This document shows, in pieces, positions 48,360-58,496 of a DNA stretch of 64,000 nucleotides. A program made the translations under genes and the position numbers. Positions within the stretch are counted from its first letter, which is position 1, and each line of letters starts with the position of its first letter. The DNA lies in NCBI GenBank assembly GCA_013054445.1, contig JAAMPI010000047.1, positions 1 through 64,000 on the forward strand, read 5' to 3'. The stretch comes from Cudoniella acicularis. Its lineage: Eukaryota; Ascomycota; Leotiomycetes; Helotiales; Helotiaceae. A model generated the notes under the pieces. It saw only the letters and a list, made by a program, of their open reading frames with translations. It was not told the origin of the DNA and made no database searches.

Positions 48360-50800
48360 TTAAAACCTCAGATCCCATCCGATCTGAGGACCCAACTTTG
48401 GTAACTCCTCGGCAACACTTTGTACATCTTTGTCGCCGCGACCACTGAGACATATGACGATATCCTCACCCTTCTTCATCGTCTTTGCCAGCTCAAGAGC
48501 GCCCCACACAGCGTGTGCTGTCTCTAAAGCAGGAATGATACCTTCCAGCTGGCTTATCAACCTGAATCCTATGAAGGCCTCAGCATCTGTTGCTGCGATG
48601 AATTTCGCTCTTTCATTATCTTTCCAGGATGAAAGCTCAGGTCCGACACCGGGGTAATCGAGACCAGCAGATACGGAGTGCGTATCGGAAATTTGGCCGT
48701 GTTTGTCTTGTAGGACATATGTTCGAACACCATGCAAAACACCTTTTGAGCCTCCTGATAAGGTAGCGCTATGCCTGTTTGTATCTAGACCATCTCCGCC
48801 TGCTTCGACACCAAGAAGTTTGACGCTTGGGTCTTTTGAAAAAGGATAGAACATGCCGACCGCATTACTGCCACCCCCAACGCATGCAACAACTGCATCA
48901 GGTAATTTTCCACGCTTTTCTTGCATTTGAGCTTTCGTCTCGTCCCCAATGACTGATTGGAAAGTACGAACGATGGTGGGGAAGGGATGAGGTCCAATTG
49001 CTGAGCCGATGACATAATGTGTAGTGTCCAGCTTCACGACCCAAGCACGCATGGCTTCGTTGACAGCATCACGAAGGGTGCGAGAGCCAGCCTCAACGGC
49101 GACGACTGAGGCACCGAGAAGCTTGATACGGAATACGTTGAGGGCCTGTCTTCGGACATCTTCCTATAAAATGGTCAGAACAAGTAGTGAAAACGATTAG
49201 GTGTTCATAACTTACAGCTCCCATGTATACAGTGCACTTCATACCGAACTTTGCACAAACTGTTGCTGTAGCCACACCATGTTGACCAGCTCCTGTCTCT
49301 GCAATAATCTCGGTCTTTCCCAGCCTCCGTGCCAACAAAACTTGACCCAAAGCATTGTTGATCTTGTGACTTCCGGTATGATTTAAATCTTCTCTCTTCA
49401 ACCAGATATTAGCCCCACCAGCGTACTCGGTTAACCTCTCAGCCATATGCAGCTGACCTGGTCTTCCCATCCAAGGATAATATGATCGATACTCTTCCCA
49501 AAAAGCAGGATCATCCTTAATCTTGTTAAAACCCTCTTCGAGCTCAAATAAACAGTCCATCAGCGACTCGGGGACATATTGCCCGCCAAATTCGCCGAAC
49601 CGTGCAGGCAAAGCAGCTGGGTTAACCGGACCATCTGTGTTGAGTGCCTCAATCTGGTCAGCCAAACCAACGCCTTCACTCTCGCGAATAACAGCATCGA
49701 CTTGCACGTTGTCTCCATTTGGCTGTTGGGCTTCATGCACTGCTTCCACAATCCCAACTTCTCGTGTCAAGCCACCGTTAGGGGCATTTCTTCGTCCAGA
49801 GACTTGAGCACAATATTCTTCAACAGCTTTTGCTCCTTGCCCAGATGGCGCCTCGCTCAATGTTGTGACAATTTGACTTCCAATGACCACACCATCTGCA
49901 ATTTTTGCAACACTTAAGAAATGATCCCGAGTAGAAACACCGAAACCCACAGCCGCAGGCTTATTTCCTGAGTACTCTTTCACACGCCTCAGCAAATCTG
50001 GTAGACCCGTGTTCAGTGTTCCTGTAGCGCCAGTGACTCCCATACGCGAAACAACATATATAAACGAGTCGGCAAGTTTGCAGAGGAGCTTCATTCGTGG
50101 CTCGGAAGTGGCTGGGGCTATAAGAGGGACATAGGATAATCTGAAAATGGTGAGTTAGAATACCTTCATAGTGAAAGAAATTAGTTATGACTCACCCGCC
50201 TTTCGTGCAGAAATTCCTAAAGCTTATAGCTTCTTCGGGAGGTAAGTCCACGACAATGAATCCATTGACGCCTGCTTCTCGGCAGTCCTTGAGCAGTCTT
50301 TCTTCGCCATAGCTCAGCATTGGGTTGTAGTATCCCATAAACAAAATTGGCGCTCTCAGTCCCTTCTTTCGCACTTCCCGAACTATTTCTAAGGTTGATT
50401 CCACTGTGACTCCGTTCTTTAGGGCAATCTTGAGAATTGTAAGCCATTGCTATTCGCTGAAGGTGCTATATACGAACAGTATTCGACTTTTGAATTGTCG
50501 GGCCATCGGCAATGGGGTCGGTGAAGGGAATTCCAAGTTCAATTACATCTGTTGAAAGACGTTAGCAAGCATTTAATTGTTCAGATTCGAGTGAAATACC
50601 GGCACCACCAGCTTCCATTCCCAATAGAACGTCTACCGTTTCTTCTGGTGTCGGGAATCCTGCCGTAACATAGGTGACCAGAGCCGGCTGTCCAACAAAT
50701 CAGTATTGTCGATTCAATGCGTTTGCGAAATCTGAGATGGATTAATACTTACTCTTCCCTCTTTCTTGCATTGCGCGAACGTTTTTTTGAGGCCTTCCAT
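48360..50800 (-). CDS. TRP5: Bifunctional tryptophan synthase
   Basis: Catalyses the last two steps of tryptophan synthesis in the cytosol: the alpha domain cleaves indole-3-glycerol phosphate and the PLP-dependent beta domain joins indole to serine. Six exons: 50753-50800, 50600-50687, 50478-50548, 50196-50428, 49216-50140 and 48360-49163, total 2169 nt, 722 residues, all joins in frame. The alpha domain shows [36 protein letters not shown] (catalytic Glu and Asp region) and [12 protein letters not shown]. The beta domain shows [18 protein letters not shown], the PLP lysine in [25 protein letters not shown] and the phosphate loop GGGSNAVG. The start [16 protein letters not shown] is typical of filamentous fungi. 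A perfect Gcn4/CPC1 site lies 78 bases upstream. No lesion is present. Confidence 0.96.
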
Positions 50801-51107
50801 GATTGCGAATTGTTCGGGGTTTGTGTTTTCGGGGATCAATGGCAAGTCGAAAGCAGCTGAAGTTCATGTATAAATAGTGACTCAATGGCAAAGAAAGAAA
50901 TCGGGCGTGGGAGCCAGCCACAACCGCCCCTCCACCGCCACATATGGTCACCGCCCGGCATAATGGCTGGACCTCGGGCTATTTATTTGTGGCGCATATG
51001 TACAACGTCAAAGTATTACTTGCCACCGTCAACAACACCTACATCTCATTCAATTCTTCTCGAAAACCCTCAACACCGCTTTTCAAATTTGAATTGTACG
51101 ATAAGCC
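50801..51107. promoter_or_regulatory. Divergent promoter TRP5 / SDHAF4
   Basis: Only 307 bases separate the two start codons, so the region must hold both promoters. A TATTTATA element (about 50868-50876, read on the minus strand) lies near the TRP5 side. Confidence 0.6.
50878..50884. promoter_or_regulatory. TGACTCA, Gcn4/CPC1 binding site of TRP5
   Basis: A perfect palindromic TGACTCA 78 bases upstream of the TRP5 start. In ascomycetes Gcn4/CPC1/CpcA binds this site to induce amino acid biosynthesis genes under starvation. The sequence match and its place before a tryptophan gene are seen; binding is inferred. Confidence 0.7.
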
Positions 51108-51584
51108 ATGTCTCGAATATTACCACCAACATTTCTCCTACCCTCTCGACGCCTCTTCACACATTCCGCGCGCCGGACAGCATTTGCATCCGGCCCAGCG
51201 CCTCCACGTCTCCCCCCAGAGGAGCAGGAAGAATTCGAGCGACTGCAGAGATCTTCAACGGGTGCTTTCAGTACACCAAAGCCTACCACCGAGACTTCAT
51301 CTCCTGCAGCTTCTGCAGCTCATTCACGACCTAGACCTCAAATAAACCAATCGCCTGCATCGAAGCCAGCTACGGAAGAGGCACAGATAAATGCTAGAGT
51401 AGAGGCAAACGGGAAGGGAGAGGAATTACATCCGGACATTAGGAGGGGAGCGAAACCTGAATTTGAGGGAGATGTGAATCCGAAGACTGGCGAGGTTGGA
51501 GGACCGAAGAACGAACCGTTAAGATGGGGGAGCAGCGCTGAGAGGGGCGATTGGAGTTACAACGGAAGAGTAACCGATTTCTGA
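51108..51584 (+). CDS. SDH8: Succinate dehydrogenase assembly factor 4, mitochondrial
   Basis: A single exon of 158 codons. Fungal Sdh8/SDHAF4 binds the flavinylated Sdh1 subunit in the matrix, protects it and aids its joining to Sdh2. The N-terminus MSRILPPTFLLPSRRLFTHS is basic and Ser-rich, fitting a mitochondrial presequence. The middle is a low-complexity Pro/Ser linker. The conserved C-terminal SDHAF4 (DUF1674) motif is complete: NPKTGEVGGPKNEPLRWG followed by GDWSYNGRVTDF at the very end. The family is short and conserved only at the C-terminus, as here. Confidence 0.92.
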   Translation: MSRILPPTFLLPSRRLFTHSARRTAFASGPAPPRLPPEEQEEFERLQRSSTGAFSTPKPTTETSSPAASAAHSRPRPQINQSPASKPATEEAQINARVEANGKGEELHPDIRRGAKPEFEGDVNPKTGEVGGPKNEPLRWGSSAERGDWSYNGRVTDF

Positions 51585-51835
51585 TTTTGATGGAGAGATG
51601 TGTATAATCATGGTATAATGACTGGGAAGACATGGGGCTAGAATTGGGAAAGATCGGGATCTCGAACCCCGGAAAGACGAAATCAGGGCTAGGAGGCTCT
51701 TCGAATGTGTACAGTTACTTTAGGAGGCCAGACCCTGTCAAAAAGTATAAATAATTTTTTAAATATCAAGCAATTGGGAAATGGTGGCAAATATCCTGGC
51801 CGTGGCTTTGCACCCGGGCTTTTAGACTCACGGAC
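51585..51835. other. Intergenic
   Basis: 3' flank of SDHAF4; nothing else is seen. Confidence 0.5.
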
Positions 51836-52111
51836 TTATACGAAATCATCAGTGCCGCAAGGTATATCCAGAGCATCTATGTCCAGCAGTTGTATCATTT
51901 CCAACTTCTTACGATCAAAGGAGAAGATGTCTTCTAACCTATAGCTTTTTTCTTGTCGCAAACTAGTTTTTGGACCCATGTACAAGGTACAAATGCACGA
52001 AACATTTCGATCATGCAGTTTCATGCATGACATTAATACTCTGAGTGTTGTTAATTCCTTTAAGTCCCAAATTGGAAGGTGCGAAGCTTCACGCCTCCAG
52101 GCCATGTTCAT
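51836..52111 (-). pseudogene. Possible fragment of a 2EXR-type protein
   Basis: A 91-codon frame reading MNMAWRREASHLPIWDLKEL followed by TTLRVLMS. It resembles the middle part of 2EXR proteins, where residues before a W..LK.L..L pattern are conserved. The frame continues upstream past a TAG that would be CAG with one change. No 2EXR N-terminal motif is found nearby, so this would be a truncated remnant. The assignment is weak. Confidence 0.3.
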
Positions 52112-52334
52112 AAGCAGCTACAGAAGCGACTTTTTTAAGAAGCATGATGCTCGAACACACAAACCATTTCAAATTTTCATCTGAAGGTTCTCTGTAAAGT
52201 TCTTGTTCCGTTTCCTTCCGAAGTTTTATATTCTGCGCGCATATCGTTGCCGCGCGTTGCCCCTCGGCAGCACAGCCTCCGAACTCAACCTCGAAAATTG
52301 GTGATCAGATTCTCTCTCCAGCTAAACCACAGCC

Positions 52335-53351
52335 ATGGATACGAAAAGCCCAAAGGCTCCAAAGCCCATGGCAGACTACAAGCAACTCAGCAAGGTAATA
52401 AGCATCTACAAACCACCAACAGAAAAATCAAACCCCACAAGTCACCAATCCTCAACTACACCACAATGCCCTCCCTCCATGGTCATCCTCTGCACCTGGC
52501 TGGGCGGAGCCACACCCCGACGGATCTCCAAATACACAGACAAGTACAAGAACCTTCTCCCACACGCCCAAATCATGGTCATCGAAACCACGACCCCAGA
52601 CATGATGACCCGCTCCTTCTCCGAACAACAACGTCGGCTTAGTCCCGCTCGAGAAGCCATCCGTTCCCTCTTCAAGCAGAACCCTTCCGCTACAATCCTG
52701 TTGCATTTCTTCTCCAACTCTGGCGGCAACCAAGCATTGCAGCTAGCGAAATCACTAAATGGCGAGAACGAACCACTTTCCAAGCATTTGCAAGCCGTGA
52801 TCTTTGACTGTGTTCCAGGGAGACAGGATTTCGTTAAGGGGTACAATGCGCTTCTGATTCTGCTACCGCAAGCGACGGTTCTGAGGCTGCTGGGGAAGAT
52901 GGTGATGTTCACGTCAATGTGCTTAATTACTTCGCTGATGAAGACGGGGTTGATGTCTTCGATTGATACGCTGAGGGTGGAGTTGCAGAAGGAAGAAGTT
53001 TTTGGGAAGGGGGCGAAGAGGCTTTATATGTACTTGAAGGGGGATGAGATGCTTGATTCCACTGCTGCGGCTCAGCATGCGGTGGAAGCCAGGGGCTTGG
53101 GGTATGATGTTGAGACTCTGGCTTTTGAGAAGGGTGGGCATTGTGCGTTGATTCTGTCTGAGGGTAAGAAATACTGGGACGCTGTCAGGCAACTTTGGGA
53201 AGCAAATGATGGGAAGCTGGAAGAAGGCGCGGGTCACAATATTGCTGAAGCTATTACGAAGCAGGGGGAAGGTCTCGAGCTTAAGGCAAAGGACAAGAAG
53301 ACTGGTAGTGAGAAGGTATTGAAGGAGCCAGCTATTCGGTGTAAACTGTAG
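52335..53351 (+). CDS. TMEM53/PaxU-like (DUF829) alpha/beta-hydrolase-fold protein
   Basis: A single exon of 338 codons starting MDTKSPKAPKPMADYKQLSK. It matches the DUF829 family, named after PaxU of the paxilline cluster and TMEM53 of animals. Visible blocks: MVILCTWLGGATPRRISKYT at the first strand and lid, ATILLHFFSNSGGNQALQLA at the nucleophile elbow (Ser in SNSGG), VIFDCVPG, and a likely catalytic His in FEKGGHCALI. A hydrophobic stretch in the middle (YNALLILLPQATVLRLLGKM and VMFTSMCLITSLM) may associate with membranes. No secondary-metabolite genes are nearby, so a general role is more likely than a cluster role. The enzymatic activity of the family is not established. Confidence 0.8.
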   Translation: MDTKSPKAPKPMADYKQLSKVISIYKPPTEKSNPTSHQSSTTPQCPPSMVILCTWLGGATPRRISKYTDKYKNLLPHAQIMVIETTTPDMMTRSFSEQQRRLSPAREAIRSLFKQNPSATILLHFFSNSGGNQALQLAKSLNGENEPLSKHLQAVIFDCVPGRQDFVKGYNALLILLPQATVLRLLGKMVMFTSMCLITSLMKTGLMSSIDTLRVELQKEEVFGKGAKRLYMYLKGDEMLDSTAAAQHAVEARGLGYDVETLAFEKGGHCALILSEGKKYWDAVRQLWEANDGKLEEGAGHNIAEAITKQGEGLELKAKDKKTGSEKVLKEPAIRCKL

Positions 53352-53858
53352 GTCGCTTGCTTTCAAGATTCTGCGCCTGTTGATAATAACAAAGCTCGAT
53401 GTTTCCTACTATTTGGACATTGTACAGTACACATGCAAATGTTTCACAGCTTATTGGCAAAAGTGATGTTCAAAATAGGCGAACTCCCTCCCGGGGCATT
53501 CAATCCATCTCGCATCCCGAGTAATTCTTGATCCACAGCCACAACTTCACCTGCACATTGATCTTTGTAACTTCCAAAATGGGGGTGTACTAGTTCTCAT
53601 TTGCACTGAACTAAGCTGGTAGACATGTCTGAAGAAAGAATCCCAAATTGGGATGTGCATTTATCAAGTGAGTAAGAAGCTTAGAAGATCGATTCCTTCC
53701 TGACGACTTCTAACGCACAAACAGGGCGCTCTCGCAAAGGAAGCACCAAAAGTCTCGTTCAAGTATTCGAGGTGTTGAGTCTTTGGGATCCCGATACCTG
53801 CTTCTCGAATTCGTAGTCCCCAGCGCCAGCTTTATTCACCAGTCAAATAACCCAGGTC
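53352..53858. other. Intergenic
   Basis: Nothing recognisable; promoter side of the following 2EXR remnant. Confidence 0.5.
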
Positions 53859-54559
53859 ATGAGACGCATCTCTTCTCTCAGCGATACTGTCCCAGCAACG
53901 AAATTATCCTCCTTCCCTGAACTCCTCGCAGAGATTCACCTCCAAATATGGGAGCTCGCTGTACCCGGCGTGCGTCTTGTCACGATCAATTACCGTTGCT
54001 ACAGATACAAGACTCGAAATGGCCTGCACTTCTACAAGACTGGGCTCATCGCAGAGCAGGAAGATATCGGGATGCTTGGGGCTTGTTGAGAGTCAAGGGA
54101 GATCGCTTTAAAGTACTATCAGCTCAGCTTCATTGACCACCTCCCTTATCCGGTCTATATGGACTTCACAAAAGATGTCTTGATCTTCCGCAACCAGCGC
54201 TCTTTGCTTGCCTTTGTGGCTGCCATGCTACGTCTTATCTGAGGGACCTTAAGTTGCGACAACTATTCATCGAACCAAAATTCATGATGAAATATAAGTA
54301 TTACAAGCCTGCCAGTGTTCTGGACTTCGGTTTTATCTGCTCATGGGAAGTGCTAGAGTTTGCATGTATGAGGTTTAGGACAGTTGATTTAATTGTGATG
54401 ATGGAACGTCATAAAGGGGAAGAATGGAGCGAAAGTACTGAGAAGTTGATGGATGATATAGCCAGCCAGAGGACCGACTTTCTTGGTCTGTGGACTGACC
54501 TCACAGAGTCATACATTGCGATACATGGGGACAATGGTGGACTTATGGACCTCAAGTAA
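53859..54559 (+). pseudogene. 2EXR-domain pseudogene
   Basis: Starts MRRISSLSDTVPATKLSS, followed by the 2EXR motif FPELLAEIHLQIWELAVPGV and RLVTINYRCY. The conserved C[R]ESR motif is broken: LGAC, then TGA at 54087, then ESREIALKYYQLSF, as expected if CGA became TGA. The frame continues through YPVYMDFTKDVLIFRNQRS and then shifts near 54225-54245 to YLRDLKLRQLFIEPKF and on to GGLMDLK. The gene is inactivated by one nonsense change and one frame change, yet most of the sequence is readable, so the decay is recent. Confidence 0.72.
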
Positions 54560-55096
54560 TACAACCTTGCCTTAAAAACAGCAGGCATCATGCCATACGA
54601 ACTGTTGAGGGAGCCCAAAGTTGTTTTCGACTGTGAGAACCGGTTTAGTGGGGAAGAGTTACTATTTACAATCTAGTGTTTTGGTAGCAAGAGCGAGGAT
54701 AATTCTGGGGGAACCTGAGAAAGACGTCTTTCATGCTTTATTAGATAGTGTGAAAGAATAGTTTCCAAAGCCAATGGTCTACTGAAGCGCGGCAGAGTCT
54801 TTCAGCTGCATCGCTGTAAGCTGGTTCCAAAATCTGTCATTGACTCATGCAAGAACGCAGGTGCCCCTTAAGTTCTCTTGAAGTGTCTATTACAATTAGC
54901 TTACAAACAGCTCGATATCCTCAATTCCCACAAAATTGCTCAGAATCATCAGCATCCTAATTATTTTGCTCTGTAATTCCTCCCCTCAACTTCCTCATAA
55001 TCTCAAAGGTTATCTCCCTTGTCAGTCCTGCTCGTCCTATCTGATACCTCACTAAATCAAATGTATCATCCACTTCGCTCAAAGTAGACCGTTTCT
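54560..55096. other. Intergenic
   Basis: Convergent 3' flanks of the 2EXR pseudogene and the following 2EXR gene; nothing else is seen. Confidence 0.5.
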
Positions 55097-55924
55097 TCAG
55101 AGCTCAACAGTTTGAGTAGAATCCCACTCCATGGTGGTCTTGTCAGGGAACTTCGCTCTACGCCACTGATCCTGATGGCCGAAGGTCAAAATTGGTGGTT
55201 TCCACTTATCCAAACGATACCTTCCCTTGAGCAGTGGGGACTTCTTTATTTTTCCTTCCACACCAGACCAAAAGAAAGCGATTTCGTCTGGATTCTTAGT
55301 GACGGGGCAATGGCTTCCAGCAGAAAGAGGGTCCCACTGATACATGCCCCCAGTAAAAGCCAAGAATATGTGCTTCAGTTTGCTGAAGTACATGCATGCT
55401 AAGGTCAATAGATCGAAGTAGCCTGAGAGCTTTGCAAATCCTTCAAGAGCGAGGTAAGACAACTTGGCAGCCTTTTTGGAATACGCTGGAACTTTCTGAC
55501 GAGCTCTGTGATCAAAACCCCCTAAATCTAGAATCAAGTCGTCAAGATCCTCTGCGCGCATTTGCAAGACATCCATGTTGAAATTGATGTGGATTGGATA
55601 GAAGAACTCCTTGTAGAAAGCCCAGTTGTATCGTTTTGAGATGACTCGTCGGGCGTCGTAAGAGGCTCGAAACATGCCAGGGACTTTGTAGTGGGCGATT
55701 AAGACATCATCTTCGTACGAGGGCTCCGGTGCAATGTAATCAAACTTTTTTACAACTTTGATGATTCGAGACTCGGGCTCTGCTGCTTCCTCCCAAATCA
55801 GGAGCTGGAGCTCTTTCGGTAAGAGTGGGAATTTCGGAAATGATAAGTAGTTCTTGACGTAATATGGACATGGTCTTGTGAAGTAGTCGATCCATGGTGG
55901 ATCGAATGTCTTTGGTCGGTACAT
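55097..55924 (-). CDS. 2EXR-domain protein, intact
   Basis: A frame of about 275 codons from MYRPKTFDPPWIDYFTRPCP. The frame stays open a few codons upstream without another ATG, so an additional 5' exon is possible. The 2EXR motif is near residue 31: FPKFPLLPKELQLLIWEEAA, then SRIIKVVKKFDYIAPEPS and MFRASYDARRVISKRY, where the usual CRESR is replaced by YDARR. Later parts (NMDVLQMRAEDLDDLILDLG, FDLLTLACMYFSKLKHIFLA) follow the family pattern. No lesion. It lies between broken relatives on both sides. Confidence 0.74.
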   Translation of the reverse strand: MYRPKTFDPPWIDYFTRPCPYYVKNYLSFPKFPLLPKELQLLIWEEAAEPESRIIKVVKKFDYIAPEPSYEDDVLIAHYKVPGMFRASYDARRVISKRYNWAFYKEFFYPIHINFNMDVLQMRAEDLDDLILDLGGFDHRARQKVPAYSKKAAKLSYLALEGFAKLSGYFDLLTLACMYFSKLKHIFLAFTGGMYQWDPLSAGSHCPVTKNPDEIAFFWSGVEGKIKKSPLLKGRYRLDKWKPPILTFGHQDQWRRAKFPDKTTMEWDSTQTVEL

Positions 55925-56540
55925 GCTGCGACGCCTTGTTTGTTGCAAATATCTTTGTCGCGAAAAGGCTCCAGAACAGTAAATAGGATATCTAAGCGCT
56001 TGTTAGCAAAGCTATGACCTATTATTGAAGTGCTTTTACGATCTACTAGCCAGGTTTAGCGAAGTATCTCCATCTGGAATTGCGTGTTGTTGGGGAGTTG
56101 AGTTGTTGACATGAGAAATGACGGACAGGAAAATAGCGCATCGACTGAGTGGATGGATGGGTCACGGGTAACGCTAGCTTAACTCTATATGGCGCGCCTC
56201 AGCCTTATCACGCAGAACTACCCTCATGTGGGCTCTGATATTATGTCAGGAAATTTGCGGGTCGCTTCACGTAATAACATGCATTCAATAATACGAATGC
56301 TAAGCTCCATTGGTGATCCATGCGCCTTCGCTTCATGACTCAGGCCGGGACGCTAGCGGGCACTAGCATATATAGTGGGTGCGAAATGCAACAAAAGTTT
56401 GAATTGCGTCTGATATCTATTGGAGACCCCCTCTGAAGTGAGGTTGATAAGGTGGATGCGGTATCTCCTTACCAAGCCGAGATATACTCAAAAAAAAAAA
56501 AACACATACCTAGGTATCTTCTCAAAAACGCAAAATATAA
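55925..56540. other. Intergenic
   Basis: Promoter side of the 2EXR gene. A run of 12 A (about 56490-56502) and TACCTAGGTA at 56507-56516 lie at the right end. No gene is seen. Confidence 0.5.
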
Positions 56541-56708
56541 TGGATTGACAAGGATTCGAACTTTGGACCTCGCACTCAAGCCTCGTTAGAGTACTGCAGA
56601 GGGTGAACCCCCTCAAGAACCACCGATTATTTCGGTTTCAGTACCAACGCAAAGGAACCCCTTAATGTACAACTGTGAGCGTGCGCTCTGCCACTGAGCC
56701 ATCAGCTC
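56541..56708 (-). tRNA. tRNA-like sequence with about 90-base insert, probably degenerate
   Basis: The minus strand shows an A-box/D-arm (TGGCTCAGTGGCAGAGC, with GCTC/GAGC pairing) and, about 110 bases further, a B-box/T-arm (AAAGTTCGAATCC) followed by TCAATCCA. The two halves are separated by far more than a normal anticodon arm. The acceptor stem pairs only partly (GAGCTGA with TCAATCC) and the T-stem has a mismatch. The anticodon cannot be assigned. It may be a decayed tRNA with a long insertion or the head of a tRNA-derived SINE. Confidence 0.4.
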
Positions 56709-57776
56709 TGTTTATTGACTGAGTTTTGCTTAAACTGACTTATAACTAGCACGCAAAACGAGCTGATATTGGGTTGGAGACAATGCACCCCCTCCGCCTT
56801 TTCACCGACCACTCAACTGCGTGATTAATTATTCAAAGCAAGCGAGGATTGGGTAATACAAAGGGTGATCTCTATGTGAGAAGAATCCCGAACAAGGGAT
56901 ATCCCCTTCTATTTACGTGGAATTGAGTAAGCCCTGCTATCAAACTACAAACAGAGTACAGTGGCCTGATCCACTTTTACTCCTATCTTAAGCGAAAGAC
57001 GACATCACCTCTCGGAATCATCATCGTAGGGGAGAATCAATATTCATAATCCGGATATTAATATTGGTGTTGAGCTTCATGGTAGTGAACCAAACAATTG
57101 TTCGTTCGGGGAGGTGGTTCCGGATTCGACACGATGCGTGTGACGAGCGGGATTTCTTGCTTCAAGTTTGCGACGGGTCGGTAAGGGGGGAGGCACTTCA
57201 AAGTATCAACACGCCCACAAAATAGAATTGCTGGTGAAGACGATAAACTTGCAGTTTGAAACTTTCTTTGCCTTTCTTTGGTGCGCCATATTTTCAGTTC
57301 GGACTTGATATGTTTAAATTTTGAAGTGCTCTTAGCGCTTTTCCGCCCTGGTGGCACTGATCTGGACTGGAAAGGTGAGGTTCAGAACATTCCACTAAAT
57401 TCTGGAGAGAACCTCGGCTCAATCAATGAGATTGCTATAAATTTCAACCCCGGCCTCGGCATTTCTCAAACGGATACAGATATCATCTCAGCTTCCCGAG
57501 TACCAACCTTTTCAAACAAACGCTCACCAACTCAGTGATCTGACATAACTCAGGAACCAAGTCAGTTATTGCATCCCTTCCCATCCCTTACTTTCATCTA
57601 ATCTCAACAGCGACTAATTTAATATCTTGTAGCGATCCTTGAGACCAGTTCAGGTTTACGCAATCTGTCAATAACACGGCCAAACTCTCGATCTCCCATA
57701 CATTCGCCGGCAACGAAACCTGAAAGAGTATCTTTGAACAGTCAATTGATCTACGAGAACCTCTCCCGAAACAAAA
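56709..57776. other. Intergenic with a dispersed repeat
   Basis: Contains copy B of the dispersed repeat at 56851-56924. A 99-codon minus-strand frame (57058-57357) has no support. The right part leads into the 2EXR pseudogene. Confidence 0.5.
56851..56924. repeat. Dispersed repeat, copy B
   Basis: Similar to 8811-8886 on the same strand, starting GGGTAATACAAAGGGTGATC and ending ATTTACGTGGAATT. It lies 140 bases from the tRNA-like sequence. Confidence 0.5.
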
Positions 57777-58496
57777 ATGGCTCAGTCATGGGAAGCCTAG
57801 GGCAAGAATTTCTCCGACTTGTCCGCCGAAATAGCTGAGCAGATTCTCGTCCTCCGCAACCACCTCCCAAGACTAGTCACCTTCTCCGAATACCCCTACT
57901 CCTTATCCGAGCAAAACGACCGAAGAAAAGTCACATTACAATCTTAACGCCCCTCTGTCTTCCACATCAATTTCAAAAGCCGAAAAGAAGCCAACCAAGC
58001 CTACCATCCGATGTTTTCCCGCATCCTTGGCTGGGACTCCGACTTCAACTCCACCAGCGGCACTTCACTCCTGGGAAAACGAGATATTGTAGGCCTGATG
58101 GGTTGTTACATCTATAGAATTGGAAGAAGTAGTGATTTCAACAAGATCCGATCGCTTGCAATGCAGGTATTTGATCTTAAAGCGCCGGAATAGAATGCCC
58201 GCATGTTCAGCCGGCACTTCTCCAGCGTCCAGAAACTCTTCCTCATTGTGAGGGAAGGAGAAACAACGGGAGTTAATCATAAGAGATTGATTAGGGTCAT
58301 TGTGAAGACGGAGCTGAAGAAACCTAGGAGGCAGTACTTGGAGGATGTACGGCAGTACCAGGAGTCTTTTGGACGTAGCTTTGTCGCGTATACTTCTATC
58401 CCTGAGATTAAATATTTGACACTGGCGGAGCTGAAGGCTCAGCTTGGCGGTGCAGAGGAGGTTCGGGTTTTCAAATCTTGGAATGCGACACCATGA
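57777..58496 (+). pseudogene. 2EXR-type pseudogene broken only by three stop codons
   Basis: One frame of exactly 240 codons from MAQSWEA to KSWNATP, with stops at 57798 (TAG), 57945 (TAA) and 58191 (TAG) and no frame change. The start of the domain is worn (DLSAEIAEQILVLRNHLPRL fits the FPxLPxEIRxxIW..LPR pattern poorly). The following VFHINFKSRKEANQAYHPMF matches the family's segment of a strand, then N.ESR-like, then A..Y. All three stops are CAG or CAA changed by C to T in a CpA context, exactly what RIP produces. The copy would be intact without them. Confidence 0.65.

Noticed and set aside
48360..53351. Possible biosynthetic cluster because TRP5 and a PaxU-like gene are close
   Set aside because: No prenyltransferase, cyclase, P450 or other indole-diterpene gene is present, and TRP5 and SDHAF4 are housekeeping genes.
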